DNA from: Dehalococcoidia bacterium
GTDB lineage: Bacteria > Chloroflexota > Dehalococcoidia > Lucifugimonadales > UBA1127
DNA length: 37,258 nucleotides
Direction: 5' to 3'
Assembly (NCBI GenBank): GCA_029936935.1
Contig: JAPYRQ010000004.1
Span: 1 to 37,258 of the forward strand
Below the pieces are notes generated by a model, which made no database searches, had not been told where the DNA came from, and saw only the letters and a list, made by a program, of their open reading frames with translations. Position numbers and translations under genes: made by a program. This document shows, piece by piece, positions 9,731 through 17,798 of the stretch (positions within the stretch are counted from its first letter, which is position 1; every line of letters starts with the position of its first letter).

Positions 9731-9863
9731 TGGTCCCTCATATCCAAATACATAGGTCGAAACCCATCGATCATGTTGCCGTATTGTAGCACTGCAAATG
9801 CATTCTACGAGGCAATCTGTTCCCAGTTTCCATGAGATTCATTAAGTAAGAGTCGCGTTCCTG

Positions 9864-9869
9864 TATAAT
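9864..9869 (+). promoter_or_regulatory. -10 element for the universal stress protein gene
   Basis: A perfect TATAAT lies 38 bases before the ATG at 9907. No good -35 hexamer is found at 16-18 bases upstream, so an activator may be needed or the match may be chance. A GAGGAG Shine-Dalgarno sits before the ATG. Confidence 0.5.
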
Positions 9870-9906
9870 GCCGCCATCATCCGGATACTAGCTGAGGAGA
9901 ATCACC

Positions 9907-10833
9907 ATGCTCAAGCGCATTCTTGTTCCCCTAGACGGCTCTTCCGTAGCGGAAGGCATCTTGCCGTACGTACGAACTCTTTCCAAAGCGTTGGGCGCAC
10001 GGGCAGATCTGCTCAGAACGTTCCAAAATCCCGCCCATGAACTGATGGTTGGCGATGAGACCGGCATGTCCACGCTGGCGCTCTCCTTGGATGGCGTTGT
10101 AGAAGCCCTTCACAAGCAGGCAGACGAGTATGTGCAAGGTGTGGCCAAGGACTTGGAGTCAGGCGGCGTCAAAACAGCCACTGACGTACGTTCCGGGCCT
10201 GCCACCGAGCACATCGTGAACGAGGCTGAGCCCGCAAGCGAGACCCTCATCGCGATGTCAACCCACGGCCGAACAGGCGTCACTCGGTTGCTTATGGGAA
10301 GCGTCACAGACCGGGTGGTTCAAACCGCCAAGGCTCCTGTACTTGTTGCACGCCCAGACTCTGATTTTGCCGACGTAGGGAAGGCTGCAGCCATTAAGAC
10401 CATCATCGTTCCTTTAGATGGCTCTGATCTAGCCGAATCCGTACTACCAATCGTGGTTGACCTGGCCAAGGCACTCTCGGGCGAGGTTCTTTTGGCTAGA
10501 ACAGTGAGCGTACCTTCCACGTTCTATTCATCCGCCGACTATTCAGCCCCGATGAACATCGATTTCCTGGGCGAGATGGAGGACGAGGCCGCAGCCTACC
10601 TGAACAAGACTGCCGATTCATTGAAAATGAGCGGAGTTGCATCAGTGAAGACGGCAGTACTTCGAGGCGGCGCAACCGGTGAGATAGAGAACCTTTCTCG
10701 GAATACCCCTGACAGCATGATCGTCATATCCACTCACGGTCGGACGGGTGTTGGCCGTGCTGTGTTGGGGAGCGTGGCTGATCGACTTGCACGCCACTCC
10801 GGGGAGCCGGTGCTGCTGGTCCGAGCCGCTTAG
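9907..10833 (+). CDS. Universal stress protein with two UspA domains
   Basis: The 308-residue protein has two tandem Usp domains, roughly 1-150 and 160-308. Each begins with a beta strand followed by the ATP-site aspartate (ILVPLDGSS; IIVPLDGSD). Each ends with the nucleotide-binding loop: STHGRTGVTRLLMGSVTDRV in the first, STHGRTGVGRAVLGSVADRL in the second. The G-x2-G-x9-G-S/T pattern is intact in both, so both halves should bind ATP. The family is a soluble stress and energy sensor; no specific partner is indicated. It is a single gene with its own terminator, divergent from uvrA. Confidence 0.93.
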   Translation: MLKRILVPLDGSSVAEGILPYVRTLSKALGARADLLRTFQNPAHELMVGDETGMSTLALSLDGVVEALHKQADEYVQGVAKDLESGGVKTATDVRSGPATEHIVNEAEPASETLIAMSTHGRTGVTRLLMGSVTDRVVQTAKAPVLVARPDSDFADVGKAAAIKTIIVPLDGSDLAESVLPIVVDLAKALSGEVLLARTVSVPSTFYSSADYSAPMNIDFLGEMEDEAAAYLNKTADSLKMSGVASVKTAVLRGGATGEIENLSRNTPDSMIVISTHGRTGVGRAVLGSVADRLARHSGEPVLLVRAA

Positions 10834-10863
10834 ATATATGCTGGAGACTGGCCAGAGGGGCCG

Positions 10864-10892
10864 GGGCTTTAGTCTCCTCGCCGCAGCGACAT
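10864..10892 (-). repeat. Dispersed intergenic repeat, copy A
   Basis: Read on the minus strand this 29-base unit matches the copy at 36300-36328 except at one position (GGAGACTAAAGC versus GGGGACTAAAGC). It includes the small hairpin TCGC-TGCG-GCGA. It sits in the 3' untranslated region of the universal stress gene, about 12 bases before the terminator. Confidence 0.6.
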
Positions 10893-10904
10893 ATGCAATA
10901 AAAG

Positions 10905-10937
10905 AAGAAGACCCGCTCAAATTGAGCGGGTCTTCTT
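10905..10937. terminator. Bidirectional intrinsic terminator (usp / selD)
   Basis: A 16-base left arm (10905-10920) is the exact reverse complement of 10922-10937; the practical loop is a few A/T bases. The left arm is A/G-rich and the right arm ends in TCTTCTT, so it can stop transcription from both convergent genes. Confidence 0.88.
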
Positions 10938-10962
10938 GGCGTACAAGGTAATGGGAGTCTAT

Positions 10963-12006
10963 CTAGGCGATAATCTCAATATAAGGCTCTGCGGATTCGA
11001 TGATCTCACCGATGTTCTTGCCCATGACGCCTCGGGCTTCTAGTGCATTCATCATCGCACTCACCTTGTCCGGTGCCACTGCAAGCAGTAGGCCGCCGGA
11101 GGTCTGGGCATCACACATCAGGAGTTTCGCATCCTCGGAGATGCTGTCGTCCCATCGCGTGAACGCCAGTGCGGACTTCAAGTTTCGGTGGGTCCCGCCG
11201 GGCGCAGTGTCCTGGGAAAGCAGATCCCAAACGCCGTCAAAGACAGGGACATCGCTCAGGCGCAATCGTGCAGCCACTTTGCTTCCGTTGGTCATGCCGT
11301 TCAAGTGGCCAATCAGGCCGAAACCGGTGATGTCCGTGCAGGAGTGGACGCCCACTTCCAACATGGCTTCAGCGGCCTTATCGTTCAACTCCGCCATCGC
11401 CCTGACAGCGCCATTGATGACCGACTCCAGAGCCAGCTTAGCTTTGCCTGCCGTGGTGATGATGCCCGTGCCGATGGGCTTGGTCAGGATGAGCACATCG
11501 CCGGGAATTGCGCCGGCATTGGTGATCTGTTCACCGGGCTTGATGACGCCCGTAACGGCCAGGCCGTACTTCGGTTCGGGGTCGTCCACGGTGTGACCGC
11601 CGGCGATGACCACATTGGCCTCATCAGCCTTGTCGTAGCCGCCGCGAAGGACGTCCGTCAGTATCTGCTTATCAAGAGTCACCGGGAATCCAACGATGTT
11701 CAGCGCCAAGATGGGCTTGCCGCCCATGGCGTAGACATCGCTCAAGGAGTTGGCAACAGCAATCTGCCCGTACATGTACGGGTCGTCCACGATTGGCGGA
11801 AAAAAATCCACGGTCTGGATGATTGCCACGTCGTCGGTGAGTTGATAGATAGCAGCATCGTCGCCGGTCTCCACACCAACCAGGAGATTGGGGTGCGTGT
11901 GCTTGGGCAGCTGGCTCAAAATAATGCCCAGATCCTCTGGGCTAAATTTGGCGGCTCAGCCTGCGCAGTGGGCAAGTTCTGTCAATCGGAATGTGCTCTG
12001 TGCCAT
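10963..12006 (-). CDS. selD: Selenide, water dikinase (selenophosphate synthetase), itself a predicted selenoprotein
   Basis: SelD makes selenophosphate from selenide and ATP, the selenium donor for selenocysteine and selenouridine. An ORF read without recoding starts only at a TTG at 11919 and lacks the active site. Reading in frame from ATG 12006 (AAGGGGAG just upstream) gives MAQSTFRLTELAHCAG, then UGA at 11958-11956 as codon 17, then AAKFSPEDLGIIL. This aligns residue for residue with E. coli SelD, whose catalytic Cys is residue 17 and essential Lys is residue 20 (K20 here). UGA as Sec gives a normal 347-residue enzyme. Later motifs GDDAA, VDFFPPIVDDPY, GGKPILALNIVGFP, GGHTVDDPEPKYGLAVTG and DAQTSGGLLLAV are all intact. 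Confidence 0.95.
11926..11942 (-). promoter_or_regulatory. Bacterial SECIS-like hairpin in selD
   Basis: Starting 13 bases after the UGA, the mRNA can form a perfect 6-7 bp stem (GCCCAGA with TCTGGGC) around GGA, or AGGAT if the closing pair opens. The loop begins about 20 bases after the UGA and has G among its first two bases. This fits the described minimal bacterial SECIS (loop 16-37 bases after UGA), which SelB binds. Confidence 0.75.
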
Positions 12007-12066
12007 TGCTCCCCTTTCGTGGTCGATGGTGCGGCCCGCTGGAGAGCGAGACGCGCCGGATGATTC

Positions 12067-12072
12067 ATTATA
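12067..12072 (-). promoter_or_regulatory. -10 element upstream of selD
   Basis: A perfect TATAAT on the minus strand (12072-12067) lies 60 bases before the selD ATG, in the gap after the lipoprotein gene. No convincing -35 is seen. It would allow selD transcription independent of the upstream gene. Confidence 0.4.
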
Positions 12073-12093
12073 GCAACGCTAGAAGTGTAATAG

Positions 12094-14139
12094 CTATTGG
12101 ATGCCATCAACTAGGGTAAGGGTGTAACCGGCAGATTGGCCTGTGTAGCGAGTCAGCGACGACACGATGACCGTTACGCTCTGAATATCATCTCCGGCGA
12201 TGTCCAGGTTAATGAAACCGTTGTTGGCAGCATCCAACTCCATAGATTCGACTATTATCACGTCACTACCTTTGCGTGTCACAACTCGAACACCAAGCGT
12301 CTGGGGTAGGACGTTGTCGGTACGTACGAACCCCTCCGCGTTCCAGAGACCGTCAGTCTCAGCATCATCGAAGAGGCCAATCTCTGATATTTCGATGTCG
12401 TCGATGCAGGCGCCATCTAGGTTAATGGCATCATCTGACACCTGCTCAAAGGCAAGTAGCACACGCCCACCCGCGTAGGGCGTCAAATCCATGGTTTCTT
12501 GTATCCAACCATCGTTCGGGCCGTCGCTCTGGCCCGTGAGGCCGTGCCCGTAGCTGGTTCCTACGGGGTTTTCAGCAATGGTGTGGACGCCAGGCAGCAC
12601 ATCCCACGTTGTGCCTCCATCACGAGATGCGGTGACGTAGAGGAAGTCCCAGGGCGTTTCCAGGTTGTACCAGGCGCTGAATCGTAAGGTAGCCTCGCTG
12701 ACACCACTGAGGTCGATCTCCTGGCTTAACCGCGTGTGGGTGGAATCGCCGCGGTTGCTCCACCAACACGAGCTCCCGCTGTATGGCTGCATAGGCAGGA
12801 TGACGTTGGTGGCCTGGCCCTCGAACCGCAGCGTTGACGCGCCAGGCGGCACTTCCAGCGTCACGTAGTCGGCAGCAAAGGGCACGACTGTGCCGTCCAA
12901 CGCATCGCCGATAGTAATCGAGCGAGGAGGGACAACGCTCCGAACCCCTCCGTCATCGCCGTACGAGTAGACATCGGAACCGGCATCGCCCAGCAGGTTG
13001 GCCATGGCCCAGTCCTGGAACACCGTGGCGAAGTCCTCGCCTCGACCGACCTCGCTCAGGAACGCTTCAATGCCATCGATGCCATCTGCGGGCTGGGCAA
13101 TGAGCCTCGACAGGCCCTGATAGCGGTTGTTCATGTAGCGGAAGAAGAGGTTGGCGGTGGCGTAGTAGCCCCCCAGGCCAACGGTGTGGTCAGGCCATCT
13201 GGTCAAGGACAGCTCCGAACGACCGCCAGGGGGTGTAGCGCGGAACGATGGCACGACGAGGTGGGACACAGCCTCTGAGATGCCCTCGTTCACCCACGTA
13301 CCTTCTGTGGGGTCGATGTACGAGTGGAGAAGGTGCTGCAGTTCATGGGCCACGAGGCTTGTGAATGCGTTGCCACGAGACCGCAGCGCTCCAGCCTCCA
13401 GGTAGAGCATGGGGCGGTTGTTGGTGTACTCGTAGACACCATCGTTGTACAGGTCCACCGAGGCGAAGTACCCTGCGGCGCCGCTGAGTCGCGTGTTGAG
13501 CATAGCAATGCGTGCGCCTGGGCCGATGTCCGATGGTTCCGGCACGTAGCCAAGCACGGCCATCGTCACCTGCGGATACACCACGTCCTCGAAAATGGCT
13601 GCTGCAGCTTCCAGGTCTGCTTGCGCAACGGAGTCGCTCTCACCTACGTACCAGGCGGCGTGGGGCGTCACAAAGCGCAAGGTGGCGTTGAGTTGTCCGA
13701 GTTTGGGCCCGGCGAGGTCTAACAGCCAGAACCGCTCCGAGCTTCCTACGTCTGACGCTGACACCACGGGGAAGGTGGCCAGCCCAGCGTCCACGCCAGG
13801 TTTGAAACGCCTGGCCAGCGCCACAAGGTCGCGGGCCGGGGGGATGGGGATGATCCCGAATTGCGTCGGGACAGGCGGGGTCGCTAGGGCGAGAACGGTC
13901 GCAGCCACCGGGGTAGCAGTAGAGCTCAGAGGTGCAGCCGTTGGGACTGCCCTCGCCGAGAAGGGAGTTGGAGTTGCTGTAGCCCCGGGAATGACTGTTG
14001 GTACGTTACCCACTACGGGTGTGGGACTAGGCGATGGGACAGAGTCGCTGCCACATGCGGCTACAAGAGCGATCCCCAGCAGCCCGACTGTCAGCCAAAC
14101 ATGCCGGGCTTGATTATTTAGAAGCGACTTGATTGGCAT
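12094..14139 (-). CDS. Secreted lipoprotein with HExxH metallopeptidase-like domain and C-terminal immune-inhibitor-A-like beta domain
   Basis: The 681-residue protein has a lipoprotein signal: basic start, hydrophobic stretch and lipobox LVAAC with C29. A Ser/Thr/Pro/Val-rich linker follows to about residue 90. A globular region carries HELQHLLH at 265-272 and NEGISE at 284-289, so H265, H269 and E285 resemble a gluzincin zinc site. A C-terminal beta domain from about 430 contains CWWSNRGDS, DGGTTWDVLPG and DLTPYAGG...VLLAFE, like the jelly-roll domains of M6 immune-inhibitor-A peptidases. It is likely tethered outside the cytoplasmic membrane, hydrolysing protein or sensing surfaces; substrate unknown. 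It precedes selD by 87 bases on the same strand without an obvious functional link. Confidence 0.75.
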   Translation of the reverse strand: MPIKSLLNNQARHVWLTVGLLGIALVAACGSDSVPSPSPTPVVGNVPTVIPGATATPTPFSARAVPTAAPLSSTATPVAATVLALATPPVPTQFGIIPIPPARDLVALARRFKPGVDAGLATFPVVSASDVGSSERFWLLDLAGPKLGQLNATLRFVTPHAAWYVGESDSVAQADLEAAAAIFEDVVYPQVTMAVLGYVPEPSDIGPGARIAMLNTRLSGAAGYFASVDLYNDGVYEYTNNRPMLYLEAGALRSRGNAFTSLVAHELQHLLHSYIDPTEGTWVNEGISEAVSHLVVPSFRATPPGGRSELSLTRWPDHTVGLGGYYATANLFFRYMNNRYQGLSRLIAQPADGIDGIEAFLSEVGRGEDFATVFQDWAMANLLGDAGSDVYSYGDDGGVRSVVPPRSITIGDALDGTVVPFAADYVTLEVPPGASTLRFEGQATNVILPMQPYSGSSCWWSNRGDSTHTRLSQEIDLSGVSEATLRFSAWYNLETPWDFLYVTASRDGGTTWDVLPGVHTIAENPVGTSYGHGLTGQSDGPNDGWIQETMDLTPYAGGRVLLAFEQVSDDAINLDGACIDDIEISEIGLFDDAETDGLWNAEGFVRTDNVLPQTLGVRVVTRKGSDVIIVESMELDAANNGFINLDIAGDDIQSVTVIVSSLTRYTGQSAGYTLTLVDGIQ

Positions 14140-14261
14140 GAAGAGAGTGTAACGGTTCCCCTGCTAGCGTGTTGTTCCCTAACAGCTACGCCGCACTTGG
14201 TGGTTTGGATTGGCAAGAGATGCGGGTGGCAGAATTTCCACGCACCTAACCTGACGCATTG

Positions 14262-14298
14262 CCCGACGTTATACACTGGTAGCAGGTATAACGTCGGG
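14262..14298. promoter_or_regulatory. Perfect 13-bp inverted repeat in a divergent promoter region
   Basis: CCCGACGTTATAC (14262-14274) and its exact reverse complement (14286-14298) flank an 11-base spacer, ending 9 bases before the ATG of the broken lipoprotein gene at 14308. It could be an operator for a dimeric regulator or an mRNA hairpin. The rest of 14140-14307 shows nothing definite. Confidence 0.5.
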
Positions 14299-14307
14299 GA
14301 GTGGTGT

Positions 14308-15470
14308 ATGCGGGTGCAGGTAGTATCGCTGGTGGCTGTGGTCGTTGCGACGATGGCGTTTGTCGCGTGCAGCGACAGCGGGCCAACCACTTCCGGCCCC
14401 GTCCAGCGCACCAACTGCGGCAGACCTGGCAGCATCGTCGACAATAAAGCCCGCGGATGTCCCTAACTTCTCGCGGCCACCGGACGGAGCATTAACACCT
14501 CGACTATCGGACCCATCGGCATTCGCCATAACGCCACCCCGTACCAGGGACGGGCAAGACTCAACCGCTCGGGTGACAGGTTTTGTGCCGCTGGACAACC
14601 CGGTGTTTATTGAACCCTCAGAGGCCACGTTCCTTGAAGACGATGAGCTTGTACTGGGCCTGGAATGAAACGGTGAAGCCAGGGCCTACCCCGTGCGGAT
14701 GATGGTCTACCACCATGTTGTGAACGATGAAGTATCGGGCTCGCCGGTGCTCATAACCTACTGAATCAAATGCAGCTCGGGGGTCGGTTTCGACCCTCTC
14801 GTGAACGGCCAACACTACACGTTTGACGTGCTTGGGCTGCTGGACGGCGTGTTCCAGATACGCGATCGCCAGACAGGCACCGTGTGGACGCACCTGGACG
14901 GCAAGGCAATCCGCGGGCCACAGACCGGCGAGCGACTGGCAATGGTGCCGATGCCGCAGATGACCTGGATCGACTGGCAGGCTCTCTACCCGGATACCCT
15001 GGTGCTCTCGCAGGACACACCGTTCATCGATCGCTACCGCCCCGTGCGCATCGGCGTGTTCAACCGTAACGAGGCGTTGTTCGGCGACGAGCGGTTGAAA
15101 TCGAACTCGCTGGTTGTGGGCGTGGAGGTGGATGGCCGGTTCAAGGGCTACCCCATCGATGAGCTTCAGGCCGTGGGCGGGGTGACCAACGATGTGCTGG
15201 CCGAGCTTCCGGTGGTTGCGTTCTACGACGCTGTGGCGCGTACGGGGATGGCCTACTCAAGGGTGGTCAACGGCGAGGCAATCGAGTTCTACAACGCCGC
15301 CCACCGGGCTTGAGCTGCGCGACCGTGGTACCGACTCCCTCTGGGACCTGAGCGACAAGGCGATTGACGGCCCCCTCGCGGGCAAGTCGCTGGTGTACGT
15401 GTCATCGTTCATATCGGAATGGTACGGCTGGTCGGCATACCACCCGGAGACAACTATCTACGATGGGTAG
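14308..15470 (+). pseudogene. Broken DUF3179-type lipoprotein gene with in-frame UGA at its CxxC motif
   Basis: Frame one (14308 on) encodes a lipoprotein signal MRVQVVSLVAVVVATMAFVAC. A one-base shift near 14395-14403 is needed to join it to the second frame, which carries FVPLDNPVFIEPSEATFLEDDELVLGLE. UGA at 14666 interrupts GLE-NGEARAYP. A second UGA at 14762 sits where the family has the first Cys of TYCPLC-type CxxC (here TY-UGA-IKCSSG). A further one-base shift near 15292-15305 joins NAA to LELRDRGTDSLWDLS and the closing WYGWSAYHPETTIYDG. I recognise DUF3179 by these motifs; its function is unknown. Four lesions argue for decay. The second UGA could alternatively be selenocysteine and the shifts assembly errors. 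Confidence 0.75.
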
Positions 15471-15492
15471 CTAATCTCCCACACACCCTAAA

Positions 15493-15516
15493 TCTCCCCT
15501 ACAGGGAGAGTTTTTT
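15493..15516 (+). terminator. Intrinsic terminator after the DUF3179-type pseudogene
   Basis: TCTCCC (15493-15498) pairs with GGGAGA (15504-15509) around CTACA and is followed by six T residues (15511-15516). Its intactness suggests the gene was lost recently. Confidence 0.8.
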
Positions 15517-15544
15517 GTGACGTCTAAGGAAACTACCCCTCACC

Positions 15545-15608
15545 TACCCGGAAGGGTAATTTACCAGGGATTACCCTCATAGTACGCTATACCAACAGTC
15601 TCATAGTA
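15545..15608 (+). promoter_or_regulatory. Array of palindromes and direct repeats upstream of nirK
   Basis: Interleaved symmetric elements are TACCC-GGAA-GGGTA, then GGGTAAT (15554-15560) with ATTACCC (15570-15576) across nine bases. CTCATAGTA occurs twice with starts exactly 24 bases apart (15576 and 15600). A TATTAT at 15627-15632 could be the -10. This looks like an operator region for regulated nirK expression, but does not match an FNR/DNR box (TTGAT-N4-ATCAA). Confidence 0.45.
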
Positions 15609-15663
15609 GCCCTTCACATCTTCGGGTATTATGCTGTCATTTATAGCTAAAACGGAGGGGATC

Positions 15664-16749
15664 ATGTTGAGAGCGGTCGGTATTCTGGCCACAATGGTCA
15701 TTCTGATGCTGGTGGGCTGCTTAACCGGTAGTAGTGAGACAGACCAAACCGAACTGGAGCGTGTCACACAGATACTAGTGGCGTCGCCCTTCTTGCCCGT
15801 GCACAACCAAATCGCAGAAGGTGACCCCAAAGTCGTTCAAGTCCGAATGGTGATCGAAGAAAAGCTCATTGAGATCGCCCCGGACGGCACCAAGATATGG
15901 GCTCTCACCTTTGAAGGCAGCGTCCCCGGACCCATCATTGTGGTCCATCAGGATGACTATGTTGAGCTGACCCTCGTAAATCCGGCAACCAGCTCGCTGC
16001 CACATAACATAGACCTTCATGCCGCCACAGGGGCGATGGGCGGTGGCACGCTCACCAACGTCGCCCCCGGCCAAGAAGTCACCATCCGTTTCAAAGCCGT
16101 TAAGGCGGGCGTATTCGTCTACCACTGCGCCCCCGGCGGAGTAATGATCCCGTTGCACGTCGTCTCAGGGATGAACGGTGCCATCATGGTCCTCCCAAGG
16201 GATGGGCTGAGGGATGCTGAGGGTGAAAAGGTCAGCTACGACAAGGCCTATTACATCGGCGAGCAGGACTTCTACATTCCCAAGGATGCCGACGGTAATT
16301 TCCGCGAGTACGCGTCACCTGCGGCAGCGTTCGGTGACATGATCGAGGTCATGAAGACACTGACGCCCACCCACGTGGTGTTCAACGGATCGGTAGGTGC
16401 GTTGACGGGCGATAATGCACTGACTGCCGCAGTGGGTGAGAAGGTGTTGCTGATCCACTCCCAGGCCAACAGGGATTCCCGACCGCACCTCATTGGTGGG
16501 CACGGAGACCTTGTCTGGAGAGGCGGCTCTTTCTCTGACACACCTGCGACCGATTTAGAGACATGGTTTGTGCCGGGGGGTTCGGCAGTAGCCGCACTCT
16601 ACGAGTTCAGACAGCCTGGCTTATACGTCTATCTCAGTCACAATCTGATTGAAGCGATCATATTGGGCGCGGCAGCCCACGTGAACGTCACGGGTGAGTG
16701 GGATGACGACCTGATGGAGCAGATATCGGAGCCGGCGACGATAGGTTAG
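15664..16749 (+). CDS. nirK: Copper-containing nitrite reductase (NirK), lipoprotein
   Basis: NirK reduces nitrite to nitric oxide outside the cytoplasmic membrane. Start: ATG 15664 with GGAGGGG upstream; the longer frame from 15631 adds 11 residues that overlap the putative -10. The 361-residue protein has a lipobox (LMLVGC, C19) and two cupredoxin domains. Type 1 copper ligands are H114, C155, H165 and M170; type 2 ligands are H119, H154 and H326. Catalytic Asp is D117 (HNIDLHA) and catalytic His is H280 (PHLIGGHGD). All are intact. It is a lone gene with no nor or nos neighbours, so it may serve nitrite detoxification or partial denitrification. It is convergent with the radical SAM gene, four bases apart. 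Confidence 0.95.
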   Translation: MLRAVGILATMVILMLVGCLTGSSETDQTELERVTQILVASPFLPVHNQIAEGDPKVVQVRMVIEEKLIEIAPDGTKIWALTFEGSVPGPIIVVHQDDYVELTLVNPATSSLPHNIDLHAATGAMGGGTLTNVAPGQEVTIRFKAVKAGVFVYHCAPGGVMIPLHVVSGMNGAIMVLPRDGLRDAEGEKVSYDKAYYIGEQDFYIPKDADGNFREYASPAAAFGDMIEVMKTLTPTHVVFNGSVGALTGDNALTAAVGEKVLLIHSQANRDSRPHLIGGHGDLVWRGGSFSDTPATDLETWFVPGGSAVAALYEFRQPGLYVYLSHNLIEAIILGAAAHVNVTGEWDDDLMEQISEPATIG

Positions 16750-16753
16750 CGCC

Positions 16754-17656
16754 CTACACCGCCATCAGATCTAACTGGCGTTCGCGGACGGCGAGGCTCA
16801 TATCGTTGTGCTCACGTTCGCGGAGGCCGTAGGTGTCTTTGAGATCGTCAACACGCTCTCGAATCTCCTGCTGGATCTGCTTGGGTGCGAACTCGGCAGG
16901 GTAGAGAACCTGATACGCGTGGTGAAGCCGCGGGTGTTCCGTCTCAAGGTAGTGCATGAAGTGTTCTTTGGTGCCCTGCTGAAGGTGGAGCACGCGGGTT
17001 CCAAGGAAGCTGGCTCCGTGGGCTGCAGCGGCTTCAACTACGGCTTTGAGGCTCTCCTGGTCATCGGTCATGCCGGGAACAATGGGGGCCAGCAGCACGC
17101 CCGCCGATACACCAGCTTTGACCAACTGCTCCATGACGTGCAACCGCTGCACCGGAGGCGGAGTGCCAGGCTCAAGCTCTTTCCACATATCGTGGTCAAG
17201 GGTTGTAACGCTGAAGCACACGGACGCGCCTGCCCGTTTAGCCATATCGGCAAGGACATCCACATCTCGGAGGGCCATTGTACCCCTGGTCACGATGCGA
17301 ACCGGGGTGTGTCGTTCGGCCAGGGCCTCCAGGCATCCGCGGGTCAGGCGATACTTGCCTTCAATGGGCTGGTAGGGGTCTGTGGCTGTGCCTATCGCCA
17401 CCGTCTCGCTCACCCATGAACGAAGTGACAGTTCCTCTTTGAGGACGTCCACCACGTTAGTCTTCACAAAGACAAGGCCGGAGAAGTCGTTGCCGGGATC
17501 GAGGTCAGCGTAGGAGTTGTAGCGACGGGCAAAGCAGTAGTGGCAACCGTGGACGCACCCTCGATAGGGGTTGAGCGACCATTTGAAGTCCATCCCGTGA
17601 ACGCGGTTGAGCGCACTGCGGCACTCTGTCTCCTCATAACGAACATCGTTAGTCAT
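16754..17656 (-). CDS. Radical SAM protein, spore-photoproduct-lyase / Rv2578c type
   Basis: The 300-residue protein has the radical SAM cluster motif C34-x3-C38-x2-C41 (GCVHGCHYC) preceded by KWSLNPYRG. It also has GTATDPYQPIE and LAPIVPGMTDD, hallmarks of the SplB-like group found in many non-sporulating bacteria. The 4Fe-4S cluster would cleave SAM to a 5'-deoxyadenosyl radical. The true substrate of this group is uncertain; relatedness to spore photoproduct lyase suggests nucleic acid repair. A GAAC-N4-GTTC palindrome lies inside its promoter (listed separately). ATG 17656. Confidence 0.88.
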   Translation of the reverse strand: MTNDVRYEETECRSALNRVHGMDFKWSLNPYRGCVHGCHYCFARRYNSYADLDPGNDFSGLVFVKTNVVDVLKEELSLRSWVSETVAIGTATDPYQPIEGKYRLTRGCLEALAERHTPVRIVTRGTMALRDVDVLADMAKRAGASVCFSVTTLDHDMWKELEPGTPPPVQRLHVMEQLVKAGVSAGVLLAPIVPGMTDDQESLKAVVEAAAAHGASFLGTRVLHLQQGTKEHFMHYLETEHPRLHHAYQVLYPAEFAPKQIQQEIRERVDDLKDTYGLREREHNDMSLAVRERQLDLMAV

Positions 17657-17682
17657 GGGCCCCTCTCTCGCTCGGTATATTC

Positions 17683-17712
17683 ATCATAAATTAGAACGTA
17701 AGTTCTTGTCAA
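17683..17712 (-). promoter_or_regulatory. Strong promoter of the radical SAM gene with embedded GAAC-N4-GTTC box
   Basis: On the minus strand a consensus TTGACA (17712-17707) and TATGAT (17688-17683) are 18 bases apart. The spacer contains AGAACGTAAGTTCT (17693-17706 on plus), a palindrome of the GAAC-N4-GTTC type recognised by LexA/DinR in Gram-positive bacteria. The location between -35 and -10 would block RNA polymerase when bound. Confidence 0.65.
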
Positions 17713-17740
17713 TACGAGCGCATTGCGGGAGGGCGGGACT

Positions 17741-17758
17741 GGCTATACACTCATAGCC
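17741..17758 (+). promoter_or_regulatory. Small inverted repeat with -10-like core before ctaG
   Basis: GGCTAT and ATAGCC form a 6-bp inverted repeat around six bases, 40 bases before ctaG. It contains TATACA, a possible -10. Support is weak. Confidence 0.25.
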
Positions 17759-17798
17759 TAGACATCAGGCATCAAGAGAACGGGCAGACCACCAAACA

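Noticed and set aside
9731-9906. SOS box between uvrA and the universal stress gene
   Set aside because: No GAAC-N4-GTTC or CTGT-N8-ACAG pattern was found.
11188-12063. 291-codon plus-strand frame opposite selD
   Set aside because: It is antisense to selD, with no motif and no ribosome binding site. Its length comes from codon bias of the coding strand.
14666-14668. First UGA of the DUF3179-type gene as selenocysteine
   Set aside because: It replaces a residue that is hydrophobic in relatives (before NGEARAYP) and the following RNA has only a three-pair stem, so it reads as a nonsense mutation.
15192-15470. Separate small gene at the end of the DUF3179-type region
   Set aside because: Its C-terminal half continues the DUF3179-like homology in another frame; it is a frameshifted piece of the same pseudogene.
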